NCBI GenBank assembly: GCA_002733215.1 | Contig: NVUY01000021.1 | Location: 1,175 to 47,696, forward strand | DNA length: 46,522 nt | DNA from: Sulfurovum sp. | GTDB lineage: Bacteria > Campylobacterota > Campylobacteria > Campylobacterales > Sulfurovaceae | Reading direction: 5' to 3' | Shown here: positions 16,656 through 25,055 of the stretch, piece after piece | Position numbering within the stretch: the stretch's first letter is position 1 | Layout of the letters: the number at the start of each line of letters is the position of its first letter | Translations under genes and position numbers: made by a program | Notes under the pieces: generated by a model | The model's database searches: none | The model's input: only the letters and a program-made list of their open reading frames with translations | What the model was told of the DNA's origin: nothing

Positions 16656-17990
16656 ATGTCAATAGATAATTTAACACCTAAAGAGATAGTGACTTATCTG
16701 GATCAATATGTGATAGGTCAGGGTGATGCAAAAAAAACGATTGCCGTAGCCCTTCGTAACCGTTACAGACGTATGCAGCTAAGTGAAGAGATGCAGCAGG
16801 ATGTCACACCTAAGAACATATTGATGATAGGTAGTACTGGCGTAGGTAAGACAGAGATCGCCAGACGTTTGGCGAAGATGATGGATCTTCCTTTCATTAA
16901 GGTGGAAGCGAGTAAATACACAGAAGTGGGATTTGTAGGACGTGATGTAGAATCAATGATACGTGACCTGGCCGCAACGTCTATGCGTATTGTCCGTGAG
17001 TCTGAAAATGAGAAGAATAAAGAGAAAATAGAAAACTATATAGAAAACAAGATCATAGAAAAATTGCTCCCTCCTTTGCCTGCGGGTGCAAGTGAACAAA
17101 AGAGAGTAGAATATGATGCTTCTTTTGTACGTATGCAGAAAAAATTTGCCAAAGGTGAACTTGATCACCTTAAAATAAAAGTAGAGATGCCAAACAATCC
17201 AACGCTACCAGAAGATGGGCTTCCTCCCCAAATGATACAGGTGCAGGAGTCTATCGTCAAAGTCTTAGGGGGTATGGGTAAAAAAGGTCCTGAAAAAGAA
17301 GTCACAGTAGAAGATGCAAAGAAAATACTTGAAGCTGAAGCAAGTGAAGAATTGCTTGATGAAGAGCAGCTCAAAACACTTGCACTTGATAAAGTAGAGA
17401 AAGGCGGGATCGTCTTTCTTGATGAGATAGACAAGGTGGCAGTACCAGCCAACTCTCAAGGAAGACAAGACCCGAGTAAAGAGGGTGTACAGAGAGATCT
17501 TCTTCCTATAGTAGAAGGTTCAACAGTCCATACAAAACTGGGTATGGTCAAAACAGATCATATCCTTTTCATTGCAGCAGGCGCATTTCATGTCTCTAAG
17601 CCCTCTGACCTGATGCCTGAACTTCAAGGGCGTTTCCCTCTGCGTGTAGAGCTTGACAGCCTGAATGAAGAGACTTTATACCGTATTTTGACAGAACCAA
17701 ATAATTCGCTTATTAAACAGTATAAAGCTTTGTTGAAGGTGGAAGGTGTTGACTTGGTCTTTGATGAAGATGCACTCAAAGCCATTGCAAGCTATTCACT
17801 GCAAGCCAATGAAAAGACAGAAGATATCGGTGCCAGACGTTTACATACAGTGATGGAAAAAATACTCGAAGAGATCAGTTTTTCAGCCGATGAACATAGT
17901 GGTGAACAAATCATAGTAGATGAAGCACTGGTAAAAGAGAAGATAGGCTCTGTAGTAGAAGATGAAGATGCTACAAGATATATACTATAA
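16656..17990 (+). CDS. hslU: HslU ATPase (ClpY), unfoldase of HslVU
   Basis: AAA+ unfoldase feeding substrates into HslV. The 444 residues show Walker A GSTGVGKT (59-66), the GYVG-type pore motif as VGFVG soon after, the inserted I-domain from about residue 110 to 240, Walker B IVFLDEIDKV, sensor I region and the C-terminal helix that docks into HslV, ending EDEDATRYIL. It follows hslV by three bases. A GGACG-family repeat begins one base after the stop codon. Confidence 0.97.
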   Translation: MSIDNLTPKEIVTYLDQYVIGQGDAKKTIAVALRNRYRRMQLSEEMQQDVTPKNILMIGSTGVGKTEIARRLAKMMDLPFIKVEASKYTEVGFVGRDVESMIRDLAATSMRIVRESENEKNKEKIENYIENKIIEKLLPPLPAGASEQKRVEYDASFVRMQKKFAKGELDHLKIKVEMPNNPTLPEDGLPPQMIQVQESIVKVLGGMGKKGPEKEVTVEDAKKILEAEASEELLDEEQLKTLALDKVEKGGIVFLDEIDKVAVPANSQGRQDPSKEGVQRDLLPIVEGSTVHTKLGMVKTDHILFIAAGAFHVSKPSDLMPELQGRFPLRVELDSLNEETLYRILTEPNNSLIKQYKALLKVEGVDLVFDEDALKAIASYSLQANEKTEDIGARRLHTVMEKILEEISFSADEHSGEQIIVDEALVKEKIGSVVEDEDATRYIL

Positions 17991-17991
17991 G

Positions 17992-18057
17992 TAGGACGCA
18001 ATTAGAGCAAAGCTCTAATTGCTACGTTGACACTATGTCTACTTCAGCAGTAGGCTC
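17992..18057 (+). repeat. GGACG-hairpin family repeat, copy 2
   Basis: Begins TAGGACGC one base after the hslU stop, then the stem AATTAGAGC-AA-AGCTCTAATT, then CTACGTTGACACTATGT, then a small hairpin CTACT-TCAGC-AGTAG and GGCTC. The flanking blocks match copies at 2711-2775 and 30825-30890 while the stem sequences differ with pairing kept. It lies between hslU and era on their sense strand. Confidence 0.75.
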
Positions 18058-18089
18058 AAGTGACTGGTCACTTAATGAAGGAAATTTAA

Positions 18090-19013
18090 ATGTTTGATCA
18101 TGAAAACGAAGAGATAGATACCAAAGCAGGATTTGTTGCTGTTGTGGGACGACCCAATGCGGGAAAAAGTACTTTATTGAATTTTATCGTTGGCGAAAAG
18201 CTTGCAATGGTGTCTAAAAAAGCACAGGCGACACGTAAACGTATGAATATTATTGTGATGCATGAAAACCATCAGGGAGAAGAGTCGCAGATTATTTTTG
18301 TGGATACCCCGGGGATCCATGAAAAAGAGCGACTGCTCAATAAATTTATGATGAATGAAGCATTAAAAGCCATAGGGGATGCAGATCTTATCGTTTTTTT
18401 GGCACCTATAACTGATAAACTGAGAGAGTATGAAAAGTTTTTAACTATGACAGAAGGGAAAGGTACCAAACATATTGTACTTCTTACAAAAATGGATCAT
18501 GTAAAACAGGGTGATATATTGAAGAAGTTGGGTGAGTATCAAAAGTATCAGGAGAGGTTTGAAGCGATTATTCCTTTTTCTGTCAATAAGAAAGTGGGTA
18601 AAGCACAACTCTTAAATGAAATAGCTAAACACTTGCCTGCCTCTCCATTTCTTTTTGATACGGAAATATTGACTACTGATAATATACGTGATATCTATAA
18701 AGAACTTATACGGGAGTCAATTTTTGAAAACTTGAGTGATGAAATACCTTATGAGAGTGATGTTACTATAGAAAAAATAGATGAGACGGATACACTAGAC
18801 ACAATATATGCAACGATAGTAGTAGAGAAAGATACTCAAAAAGGGATGATCGTTGGACAAAAAGGGGAAGGTATCAAACGAGTGGGGAAATTTGCCCGAA
18901 AACAAATGGAAGTCTTTTCTGGAAAAAAAATATTTTTAGATCTACATGTTTCAGTTAAAAAAGGTTGGAGTAAAAATAGAGATGGTTTAGAAGAGTTTGG
19001 ATATATTATTTAA
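18090..19013 (+). CDS. era: GTPase Era
   Basis: Essential GTPase that binds the 3' end of 16S rRNA and helps 30S maturation. The 307 residues show G1 GRPNAGKS (20-27), G3 DTPG in FVDTPGIHEKE, G4 TKMD, and a C-terminal KH domain with VEKDTQKGMIVGQKGEGIKRVGKFAR (the GxxG loop is GQKGEG). GAAGGAAA precedes the ATG. It is last in the rplI-hslV-hslU-era run, separated from hslU by a repeat, so part of its expression may be independent. Confidence 0.97.
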   Translation: MFDHENEEIDTKAGFVAVVGRPNAGKSTLLNFIVGEKLAMVSKKAQATRKRMNIIVMHENHQGEESQIIFVDTPGIHEKERLLNKFMMNEALKAIGDADLIVFLAPITDKLREYEKFLTMTEGKGTKHIVLLTKMDHVKQGDILKKLGEYQKYQERFEAIIPFSVNKKVGKAQLLNEIAKHLPASPFLFDTEILTTDNIRDIYKELIRESIFENLSDEIPYESDVTIEKIDETDTLDTIYATIVVEKDTQKGMIVGQKGEGIKRVGKFARKQMEVFSGKKIFLDLHVSVKKGWSKNRDGLEEFGYII

Positions 19014-19097
19014 ATTTCAGGCTTATTATTTTAATTATGAAATAATAAGCTCGACATACAAGTTAAATAGTATAGTATTATAATTATTTATATTGCT

Positions 19098-19198
19098 GTG
19101 CCACACTTGTTGCGAAACAAGGTCGGAAAGTCATGGGTCTCAGTGATTGAGATCGCCAGATTACCAATCCCCTTGTTTTGCCTTCATTACGTGTGCAC
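19098..19198 (+). ncRNA. Structured intergenic RNA candidate of unknown class
   Basis: In the 282-base gap between era and the pilus-type operon. An outer stem GTG-C-CACAC (98-106, relative to 19000) pairs with GTGTGCAC (191-198). An 11-bp stem GCGAAACAAGG (112-122) pairs with CCTTGTTTTGC (171-181) with one G-U. An inner hairpin TGG-GTCTCA-GTGAT-TGAGA-TCG-CCA spans 134-158. An alternative, mutually exclusive hairpin CTTGTT-GCGA-AACAAG (106-121, GNRA loop) competes for the same segment. The interior loops contain GTCGGAAAGTCA and GATTACCAATCC. It lacks the GGTCAGG and AGCAG motifs of SRP RNA and does not match riboswitch classes I know. Strand and boundaries are inferred. Confidence 0.45.
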
Positions 19199-19295
19199 GA
19201 TAAAAATATCTAATCCTTTACTAAAATTTAATATTATATAAGATAGTTTTAATATTATAACATATATAATTGGTCAACAAACAAGGAAGTTTAGA

Positions 19296-20828
19296 ATGTT
19301 TTCGAAGAAAAACTCGTCAAAATCGACTGTAAAAAACGTTGTTACGCTTAATGTATATACAGATAGGAACTACATATTTAAAGATGATTCCTTTCAGCCT
19401 TTAAAGAAGCTCACTTATAATACTTCAAATTTCGTTGCATCTTATATATGCAATAAAGATATCATTTCTACAACAGTACGTTTAAGTAGAGGTATCCCTG
19501 AAGAAGATATTCAGGATATCCTTGAGATCAAAGCATATGAAGAGCTGGGACTTGATCAGGCGAGTGTTTATATTATCTCGTCAACGGAAGTGGAAAATTC
19601 CGAAGAAGAGAGAGCGTTTAATGTTTTTGTTGCTGAACCTGAAGCACTTGATGCACTCTTTCTCCCTATTAAAAAAGAGACTAAATATATAGATCTTATT
19701 CTCCCGGCACCGCTTCTTTACAGATCACTTTATACAAAAGAAATACTACAGGCTGATAATACGCATTGTTTTGTCTATTTTACAAAAGATGATACTTTTG
19801 TTGCCTTATACAAGAATGGTGAATACCTATATTCCAAATCAATAGAATTTTCATTAGAACAGATCTATGATAAATATTGTGAAGCTATTGGTGAGAAAGT
19901 GGATGAAAAAGAGTTTTATGCTCTTTTAGAGTCTGAAGGACTAAAAACAACCAATAATGACTATCAGCAAAATTTTATGAAAATTTTTGGTGATGTATTT
20001 ATTACGATCAACGATATTATTATTTATGCAAAGAGAGCTTTTAATCTCGATACTATCGATCAAATGTTCATAGGAAGCGAAAGAGGTCCAATTATTGGTT
20101 TGGATGAATACAGCCAAAATTATTTGGGTCTGTCTTCATCAGATTTTAATTTCAATTATAATGTTGAAAATGAAGAGTGGTATACAGATCAATTACAATA
20201 TTTGATGCTTTTAAATTCCCTTAATTATCTTGAGGATGAATCTTCCTTTGTCAATTTAAGCATGTATCCTCGTGCCCCTGCGTTTACAAATAGAGCCAGC
20301 GGACAATTTATTATTACAACATTTGCTGCTGTTTCTCTGAGTTTAGCCTATCCTTTGACATATTTAGTGGGCTCTTATGTCAATGATGCAAAGATCTTTG
20401 CCCTAACCATAGAAAATAACAAGTTGAGTACAGAATCGAATAAATATAAGAAAATAATCGGTGAAAAGAAAGCTGTCATTAAAGGTCTTGATACAAAGAT
20501 AAAAGGTTTATCAGCAACCTATGAAGGAAAAACAAAAACACTCACTGCAATTTATGATAAAAAAGTAAATTACCGACTTAAGTCAGGAATGTTTCATGAT
20601 ATCGCAGCACAGTTGGATAAGTTTGATGTTCAAACAGAAATGATCGAGACCGACGAAGATACTTTGTTGGTCTCTTTAGTAAGTACGGATGACAGAAAAC
20701 TGACAGAATTGATCAAATTTATATCTGAGACCCACTTTCATGAAGTGAATGGGATAGATATAGAGAGAATCCAAAAAGACCCGATAAGCAAGTACTATAA
20801 AGGTCTGTTAAAGGTTGAATTACGATGA
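19296..20828 (+). CDS. MshI-like PilM/PilN-type inner-membrane assembly protein
   Basis: A 510-residue bitopic protein. The cytoplasmic N-terminal 330 residues resemble the actin-like PilM/MshI fold (TVRLSRGIPEEDIQDILEIKAYEELGL, and later MFIGSERGPIIGLDEY). One membrane helix lies at about 334-352 (FIITTFAAVSLSLAYPLTYLV), followed by a coiled coil (about 370-420) and a PilN-like periplasmic domain. In V. cholerae MSHA such a protein joins the secretion ATPase to the periplasmic ring. It heads an operon with mshI-J-K-L-M-N-E-G order. AAGGAAG lies upstream. Low direct sequence similarity makes this call depend partly on gene order. Confidence 0.7.
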   Translation: MFSKKNSSKSTVKNVVTLNVYTDRNYIFKDDSFQPLKKLTYNTSNFVASYICNKDIISTTVRLSRGIPEEDIQDILEIKAYEELGLDQASVYIISSTEVENSEEERAFNVFVAEPEALDALFLPIKKETKYIDLILPAPLLYRSLYTKEILQADNTHCFVYFTKDDTFVALYKNGEYLYSKSIEFSLEQIYDKYCEAIGEKVDEKEFYALLESEGLKTTNNDYQQNFMKIFGDVFITINDIIIYAKRAFNLDTIDQMFIGSERGPIIGLDEYSQNYLGLSSSDFNFNYNVENEEWYTDQLQYLMLLNSLNYLEDESSFVNLSMYPRAPAFTNRASGQFIITTFAAVSLSLAYPLTYLVGSYVNDAKIFALTIENNKLSTESNKYKKIIGEKKAVIKGLDTKIKGLSATYEGKTKTLTAIYDKKVNYRLKSGMFHDIAAQLDKFDVQTEMIETDEDTLLVSLVSTDDRKLTELIKFISETHFHEVNGIDIERIQKDPISKYYKGLLKVELR

Positions 20829-21478
20829 AGTTAATAGAAGATAAATTAGAAGAATTGGACGTCTATTTTGCACCTAAAAAAGAGAGTGAAAAATGGTTGA
20901 TGATCTTAGGTGTTGCCGGTATCATCGGGTATCTTGCTTATTCATATTTGCTACCTTATACGGAAGACTTGTATAAAAAGAGTGAACGCAGTAAAAAAAG
21001 TATACAAAAAAGTATTGTTGATAATACTACCTATTTGAACTCTATTACGGTAAGCGGGGACCGTGAATATTATGTGAAGAAATTCGACAATGATATTGTC
21101 ACAAAAAAAGAAAATATTGTAAACTTAAAGAATAAAATTAAATTTATCAATACAAACCTTGAAAAATTATCTGATATGTTGTTCAACCAGAAAAGTTGGT
21201 CTATATTTTTAAATTCTATTACCGATAGGGCGGAAATACACAATGTTGATCTGCAATATATTACCAATAGCTATGAAAGTCATAAAGGAACTTTTGGGCA
21301 TGTACTTGAAATTGGTGTAGGGTGTCAAGGTGATTATAAAGATATAGTCAAGTTTATGAATGAGCTTGAGCAGAATGTATTGGTGACTGATATTTTTAAA
21401 ACAAAATTCACTGCGGATAACAATGGATCAAATGTCAATGCCGATATACACATTTCAGTATGGGGGATCAATCGATAA
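20825..21478 (+). CDS. MshJ/PilO-like inner-membrane assembly protein
   Basis: A 217-residue protein with one membrane helix at about residues 27-42 (LMILGVAGIIGYLAYSYLLPY), then a coiled-coil region (about 60-115) and a compact periplasmic ferredoxin-like domain (HNVDLQYITNSYE, HVLEIGVGCQGDYKDIVKFMNELEQNVLVTDIF), the layout of PilO/MshJ. PilN and PilO homologues pair to link the inner-membrane platform with the secretin. Its ATGA start overlaps the preceding stop, indicating tight translational coupling. Confidence 0.75.
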   Translation: MKLIEDKLEELDVYFAPKKESEKWLMILGVAGIIGYLAYSYLLPYTEDLYKKSERSKKSIQKSIVDNTTYLNSITVSGDREYYVKKFDNDIVTKKENIVNLKNKIKFINTNLEKLSDMLFNQKSWSIFLNSITDRAEIHNVDLQYITNSYESHKGTFGHVLEIGVGCQGDYKDIVKFMNELEQNVLVTDIFKTKFTADNNGSNVNADIHISVWGINR

Positions 21479-21885
21479 TGAAAAAAATATTCTTATTACT
21501 TTTATCGCTGACAGTACTCTTCGCTTCAGATCTTTCTGTTGAACAAATAGAAGATATGGTAAATAAAATACACAAGAAAAGAGAAGGTGTCAAATTAGAG
21601 ACTCTGGACAATACACTGGAGCCATTTGTGAGGGTATCAGAAAACAATACTACCATAATACTAGACCCTGTTATGAAGAAAAAAGAGGCAAAACTGGTAT
21701 TGCATGCTATTGTGAACGGTAAAGCATATATTAATGATTCATGGAGTGTCATTGATGATAAGATCATGGGGTATACATTAATGTTCATAGGTAAAAGAGG
21801 TGTGGTACTTAGAAATGTAAATCACATTAAAAAATTATATCTTCGTAAAGAAAGAGATAATTTTATCACGTTGGAAGAAAGGTAG
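21478..21885 (+). CDS. Periplasmic pilus-assembly protein, MshK/PilP position
   Basis: A 135-residue exported protein with a clear signal peptide (MKKIFLLLLSLTVLFAS) starting at ATG 21478, which overlaps the preceding TAA by one base; the frame is open to 21460 but that start would bury the signal. The mature part has a short helix and a C-terminal beta-rich domain (AKLVLHAIVNGKAYINDSWSVID, YTLMFIGKRGVVLRNVNHIKKLYLRK) resembling the GspC HR/PilP/MshK domain that contacts the secretin. The role is inferred from fold pattern and operon position. Confidence 0.65.
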   Translation: MKKIFLLLLSLTVLFASDLSVEQIEDMVNKIHKKREGVKLETLDNTLEPFVRVSENNTTIILDPVMKKKEAKLVLHAIVNGKAYINDSWSVIDDKIMGYTLMFIGKRGVVLRNVNHIKKLYLRKERDNFITLEER

Positions 21886-21889
21886 TCGG

Positions 21890-23482
21890 ATGAAAACAAG
21901 ATACAAAACAGGGGTAAAATTTTTAATAGTATTGGCAGTACTGTTAGGATTTACAAATAATCTCGCAGCAAGCGGTTGTTCTACAAAACTATTTTCTGTT
22001 ACTATTGACAGTAAGTTGACCATAGGGGATGTTATTGATAATCTTGCAGACACTTGTGGTCTAACGGTCATCGTCCAGGATGATGCCGCAAAGTTGCGTA
22101 TGAATAAAAACCTTTATTATGTAAAGTTGAAGAACAGTACATTAAAAGGATTTTTGAATACTATACTGAAAGATAATGACCTGCATTATACGTTAAAGGG
22201 AAACAAACTTAAAATATCCTATTTAATTACAAGAACATTCCGTATGCATTATATTTCAGGACAGAGAACAGGAACAAGTATTACCAATGTTACGATCGCC
22301 AATTCAACTAATTCAGCTTCAACCAATAGTGGCGGTGGCGGTGGCGGAGGGGAAGATAGTACAAATCTCTCAAAATCCGGTATCAATATAGAAAGTACTG
22401 ATGAATTCATGTTTTGGCAGACAGTTGAATCAGAGATTCAGCGTATTCTTATCGGCGCGGGGGATGGAAGTACGCATTACACAAAAACAGGTGACAGCTG
22501 GACAGGACCGGATGGCAAAGTATGGGAATATAATCCTTTAGCTCCAGTCATTAATCCCGATGCAGGTATGATCACGGTAACGGGTACAGAGAGACAAATA
22601 AACAGAGTAGCCAGATATATCAATATCATGACAAAACAAATTAAATCACAAGTGATGATCGATGTACGTATTCTTGCTGTTTCTTTTGATGACAGTTCAA
22701 CAACGGGAGTGGACTGGTCTCAACTCTATACCTTACAGAACTTGACCATCAATTCATTGGCTATGGCACAAAAGAATGTTGCATCTTATACCTTTGATAA
22801 TCTTCGAGGAATCACAGATGCTGAATTTGGACAAGGAACAAAACCGACAGATGCACATGTGATCAGTATGACCGGTAATACCAAAGTCACTGAAATTGTG
22901 AAATTTTTATCGACTCAGGGTGACGTTAAATCGATATCAAGTCCTCGTGTAATGACGTTGAACAATCAACCCGCACTCATAAGTGCAGGTCAGGAGCTTT
23001 TCTATAAGATCAAGTCAAGCAGTACTGCGAGTGGCGGTGGTGGAGCTGTTGCGGCAGAAGGAGAATTGGTCGATTCAGTTTTTGCAGGTATTCTACTTGA
23101 CATCACACCTGAGATTGATACCAATGGATATATAACGCTAAAAATAAATCCATCTATCTCTGAGGCGAAGGATCAAATTGGACCGGATGGTGGAGTAAGA
23201 ACGATTCCACCGGATCTAATAAGAAGACAAGTATCATCTGTTATTAAAGTAAAAGACGGAGAACATGCGATACTTGGCGGTTTGATAGCAAGTAAAACCG
23301 GTTATGAAAGCAATCAAATACCATTATTGGGAGATATTCCACTCTTGGGTTATCTGTTTAAGCGTGAAGAGAAAATAGTAAAAGTAGAAGAATTAGTCAT
23401 TATTATTACACCACATATTGTTAAGAATTCTAAATCTGTATCTCTTAAAGATCTAGGATATACAAAACTTAATGACAAGTAG
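21890..23482 (+). CDS. mshL: Secretin of MshL/CtsD type
   Basis: Outer-membrane secretin, the ring through which a pilus, pseudopilus or DNA passes. The 530 residues have a signal peptide (about 1-27, FLIVLAVLLGFTNNLAA); C30 in AASGC may be a lipidation site, as in MshL, though the lipobox is not canonical. An STN-like N0 domain (30-110), a glycine run at 148-154 and an N1 domain (about 220-270, INPDAGMITVTGTERQINRVARYINIM) follow. The C-terminal secretin domain ends with HAILGGLIASKTGYESNQIPLLGDIPLLGYLFK and ELVIIITPHIV. The homologue in Campylobacter transformation is CtsD. Confidence 0.93.
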   Translation: MKTRYKTGVKFLIVLAVLLGFTNNLAASGCSTKLFSVTIDSKLTIGDVIDNLADTCGLTVIVQDDAAKLRMNKNLYYVKLKNSTLKGFLNTILKDNDLHYTLKGNKLKISYLITRTFRMHYISGQRTGTSITNVTIANSTNSASTNSGGGGGGGEDSTNLSKSGINIESTDEFMFWQTVESEIQRILIGAGDGSTHYTKTGDSWTGPDGKVWEYNPLAPVINPDAGMITVTGTERQINRVARYINIMTKQIKSQVMIDVRILAVSFDDSSTTGVDWSQLYTLQNLTINSLAMAQKNVASYTFDNLRGITDAEFGQGTKPTDAHVISMTGNTKVTEIVKFLSTQGDVKSISSPRVMTLNNQPALISAGQELFYKIKSSSTASGGGGAVAAEGELVDSVFAGILLDITPEIDTNGYITLKINPSISEAKDQIGPDGGVRTIPPDLIRRQVSSVIKVKDGEHAILGGLIASKTGYESNQIPLLGDIPLLGYLFKREEKIVKVEELVIIITPHIVKNSKSVSLKDLGYTKLNDK

Positions 23483-24284
23483 ATATGAAAGTGCTAAAAA
23501 TGTTTTTATTGATTCGGTTGATATTGAGGATTACATTGACTTAGATTCTTCTGTTGCCGCGTATGAACAGCTGCAGCATAGTTTGGATAAGCCACTAAAG
23601 ATGATCTTGCTCTTTGGTAAACCGGGTACGGGGAAAAGTATTTTACTTAACCGTATTCAGGAAAAACTAAAGCATCAAAAAGAGATTCATTATTTCGATA
23701 CGCCTGCCGTGACTGAAAAAGAGTTTTTTCATAAATTATTTAAAGTGTTAACACAAAAAGACCTGCCAATCAATACGGAGGTCAATTTTTCTGCTTTGGT
23801 TGATTTTTGTAAAAACTTAAGAGGAAAAAGGGAAATTATTATTCTTCTTGATGAAGCACAAATGTATGGACCCGACATGATGGAAAAAATACGACTTCTC
23901 TCTGACAGCCGTGCCGTTAAATTTGTAGTCTCCTTACATAAGACTGAAGATGAAGATCTTATTGCAAAAGAGCATTTTCAATCTCGTATATGGGAAGTGA
24001 TCGAACTTAAAAATGCAACAAAAGAAGACCAGACTGCGTATATTCATAAAAAACTTTTAAAAAAGAATCTTTATGAAATTGCTAACAGTATCAAAGCAAA
24101 AGATATGAAACTTATACATCGTTTTACAAAAGGTAATTACCGAGAATGCAATAAACTTTTGTTTACCATTTTTGAGATTTGTGAATATTATGATAAAAAT
24201 GAACCAGCAAAAGTGAATTATACACGTATACCCAGCAAAATTATTGAAATGTCAGCCTTGAAGCTAGGATATATACATGTATGA
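23472..24284 (+). CDS. mshM: ExeA/MshM/CtsP-type AAA ATPase
   Basis: A 270-residue AAA+ ATPase with Walker A GKPGTGKS (49-56), Walker B IIILLDEAQ (about 116-124), and a C-terminal helical lid (FTKGNYRECNKLLFTIFEI). The family includes ExeA, MshM and Campylobacter CtsP, which help place the secretin or handle DNA during uptake. No membrane segment is present, unlike ExeA. Its start overlaps the secretin gene by 11 bases and its end overlaps the next gene by eight. Confidence 0.88.
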   Translation: MTSRYESAKNVFIDSVDIEDYIDLDSSVAAYEQLQHSLDKPLKMILLFGKPGTGKSILLNRIQEKLKHQKEIHYFDTPAVTEKEFFHKLFKVLTQKDLPINTEVNFSALVDFCKNLRGKREIIILLDEAQMYGPDMMEKIRLLSDSRAVKFVVSLHKTEDEDLIAKEHFQSRIWEVIELKNATKEDQTAYIHKKLLKKNLYEIANSIKAKDMKLIHRFTKGNYRECNKLLFTIFEICEYYDKNEPAKVNYTRIPSKIIEMSALKLGYIHV

Positions 24285-24999
24285 TATAAAACCTTTAGAA
24301 AATGAATGGAAAAAATATAGAAAAAAAAAGTTAAAACCTTGGATCATAGCCAGTGTTAGTTTAATTGTTTTGTCTGTTTCGGGAATTTTTTTGCTGCCTA
24401 AGTCCAAAATAGACTTCTCTAAGTTTGACAATTCCTTCGTAATTGCAAGTAATTCTACATACACTGAAGATAAAAAAATTGAGAATAGCAATAGAAAAAC
24501 CAAAAGCAATGTATTGATCAATGATCCTTTAAATAAACTGGAAATAGAAAAAAGCGTTACGGATCAAGTCAATATTGCTGCTAATGATTCTTCGAATGCA
24601 TTTGTTGATATACCTATTCTTGACGGAAAGCAGGAAAAGACTGTCAGATATGGTCAGAAGGGCAAAGCAAAGGTACATTTAGACATTGTTGACACTACAA
24701 GTGTCACTGCATACAAAGATGTAGCCAAACGTTTTGAAAAATCACATGACATTGATGACTCTCTGTTTTTAGCAAGAAGTTATTATAAAAAAGGAAACTA
24801 TAAAAAGTCTGAATATTGGGCACTTGCAACCAATAAGGTTGATTCAAATATAGAAGAAAGTATATTGATATTTGTGAAATCAAAAACAAAACTGGGTCGA
24901 AAAAATGAAGCAATATCTATACTGAAGTCATATCTTAAAAAATCAAATTCACAAGAGGCTAGAAATCTATTACATCGTATAGAAAATAATAAACTATAA
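24277..24999 (+). CDS. MshN-position bitopic protein with TPR-like C terminus
   Basis: A 240-residue protein with a basic cytoplasmic N terminus (WKKYRKKKLKPW), a membrane helix at about 25-41 (ASVSLIVLSVSGIFLLP), a low-complexity periplasmic linker and C-terminal TPR-like helices (DDSLFLARSYYKKGNYKKSEYWALATNKVDS, KLGRKNEAISILKSYLKKSNSQEARNLLHR). V. cholerae MshN has the same order of helix, linker and TPR. The position between the mshM-like and mshE-like genes supports that call; sequence identity alone would not. Confidence 0.65.
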   Translation: MYDIKPLENEWKKYRKKKLKPWIIASVSLIVLSVSGIFLLPKSKIDFSKFDNSFVIASNSTYTEDKKIENSNRKTKSNVLINDPLNKLEIEKSVTDQVNIAANDSSNAFVDIPILDGKQEKTVRYGQKGKAKVHLDIVDTTSVTAYKDVAKRFEKSHDIDDSLFLARSYYKKGNYKKSEYWALATNKVDSNIEESILIFVKSKTKLGRKNEAISILKSYLKKSNSQEARNLLHRIENNKL

Positions 25000-25055
25000 A
25001 ACTATATTTAGTATGTAATGTTATACTTTAAATCACTAATACAGGGAGTCTTAAA

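Noticed and set aside
19098..19198. SRP (4.5S) RNA or c-di-GMP riboswitch in the era-mshI spacer
   Set aside because: The GGTCAGG and AGCAG motifs of SRP RNA and the GGACGCAAAGCC core of GEMM-I are missing, so I report only a structured RNA of unknown class.
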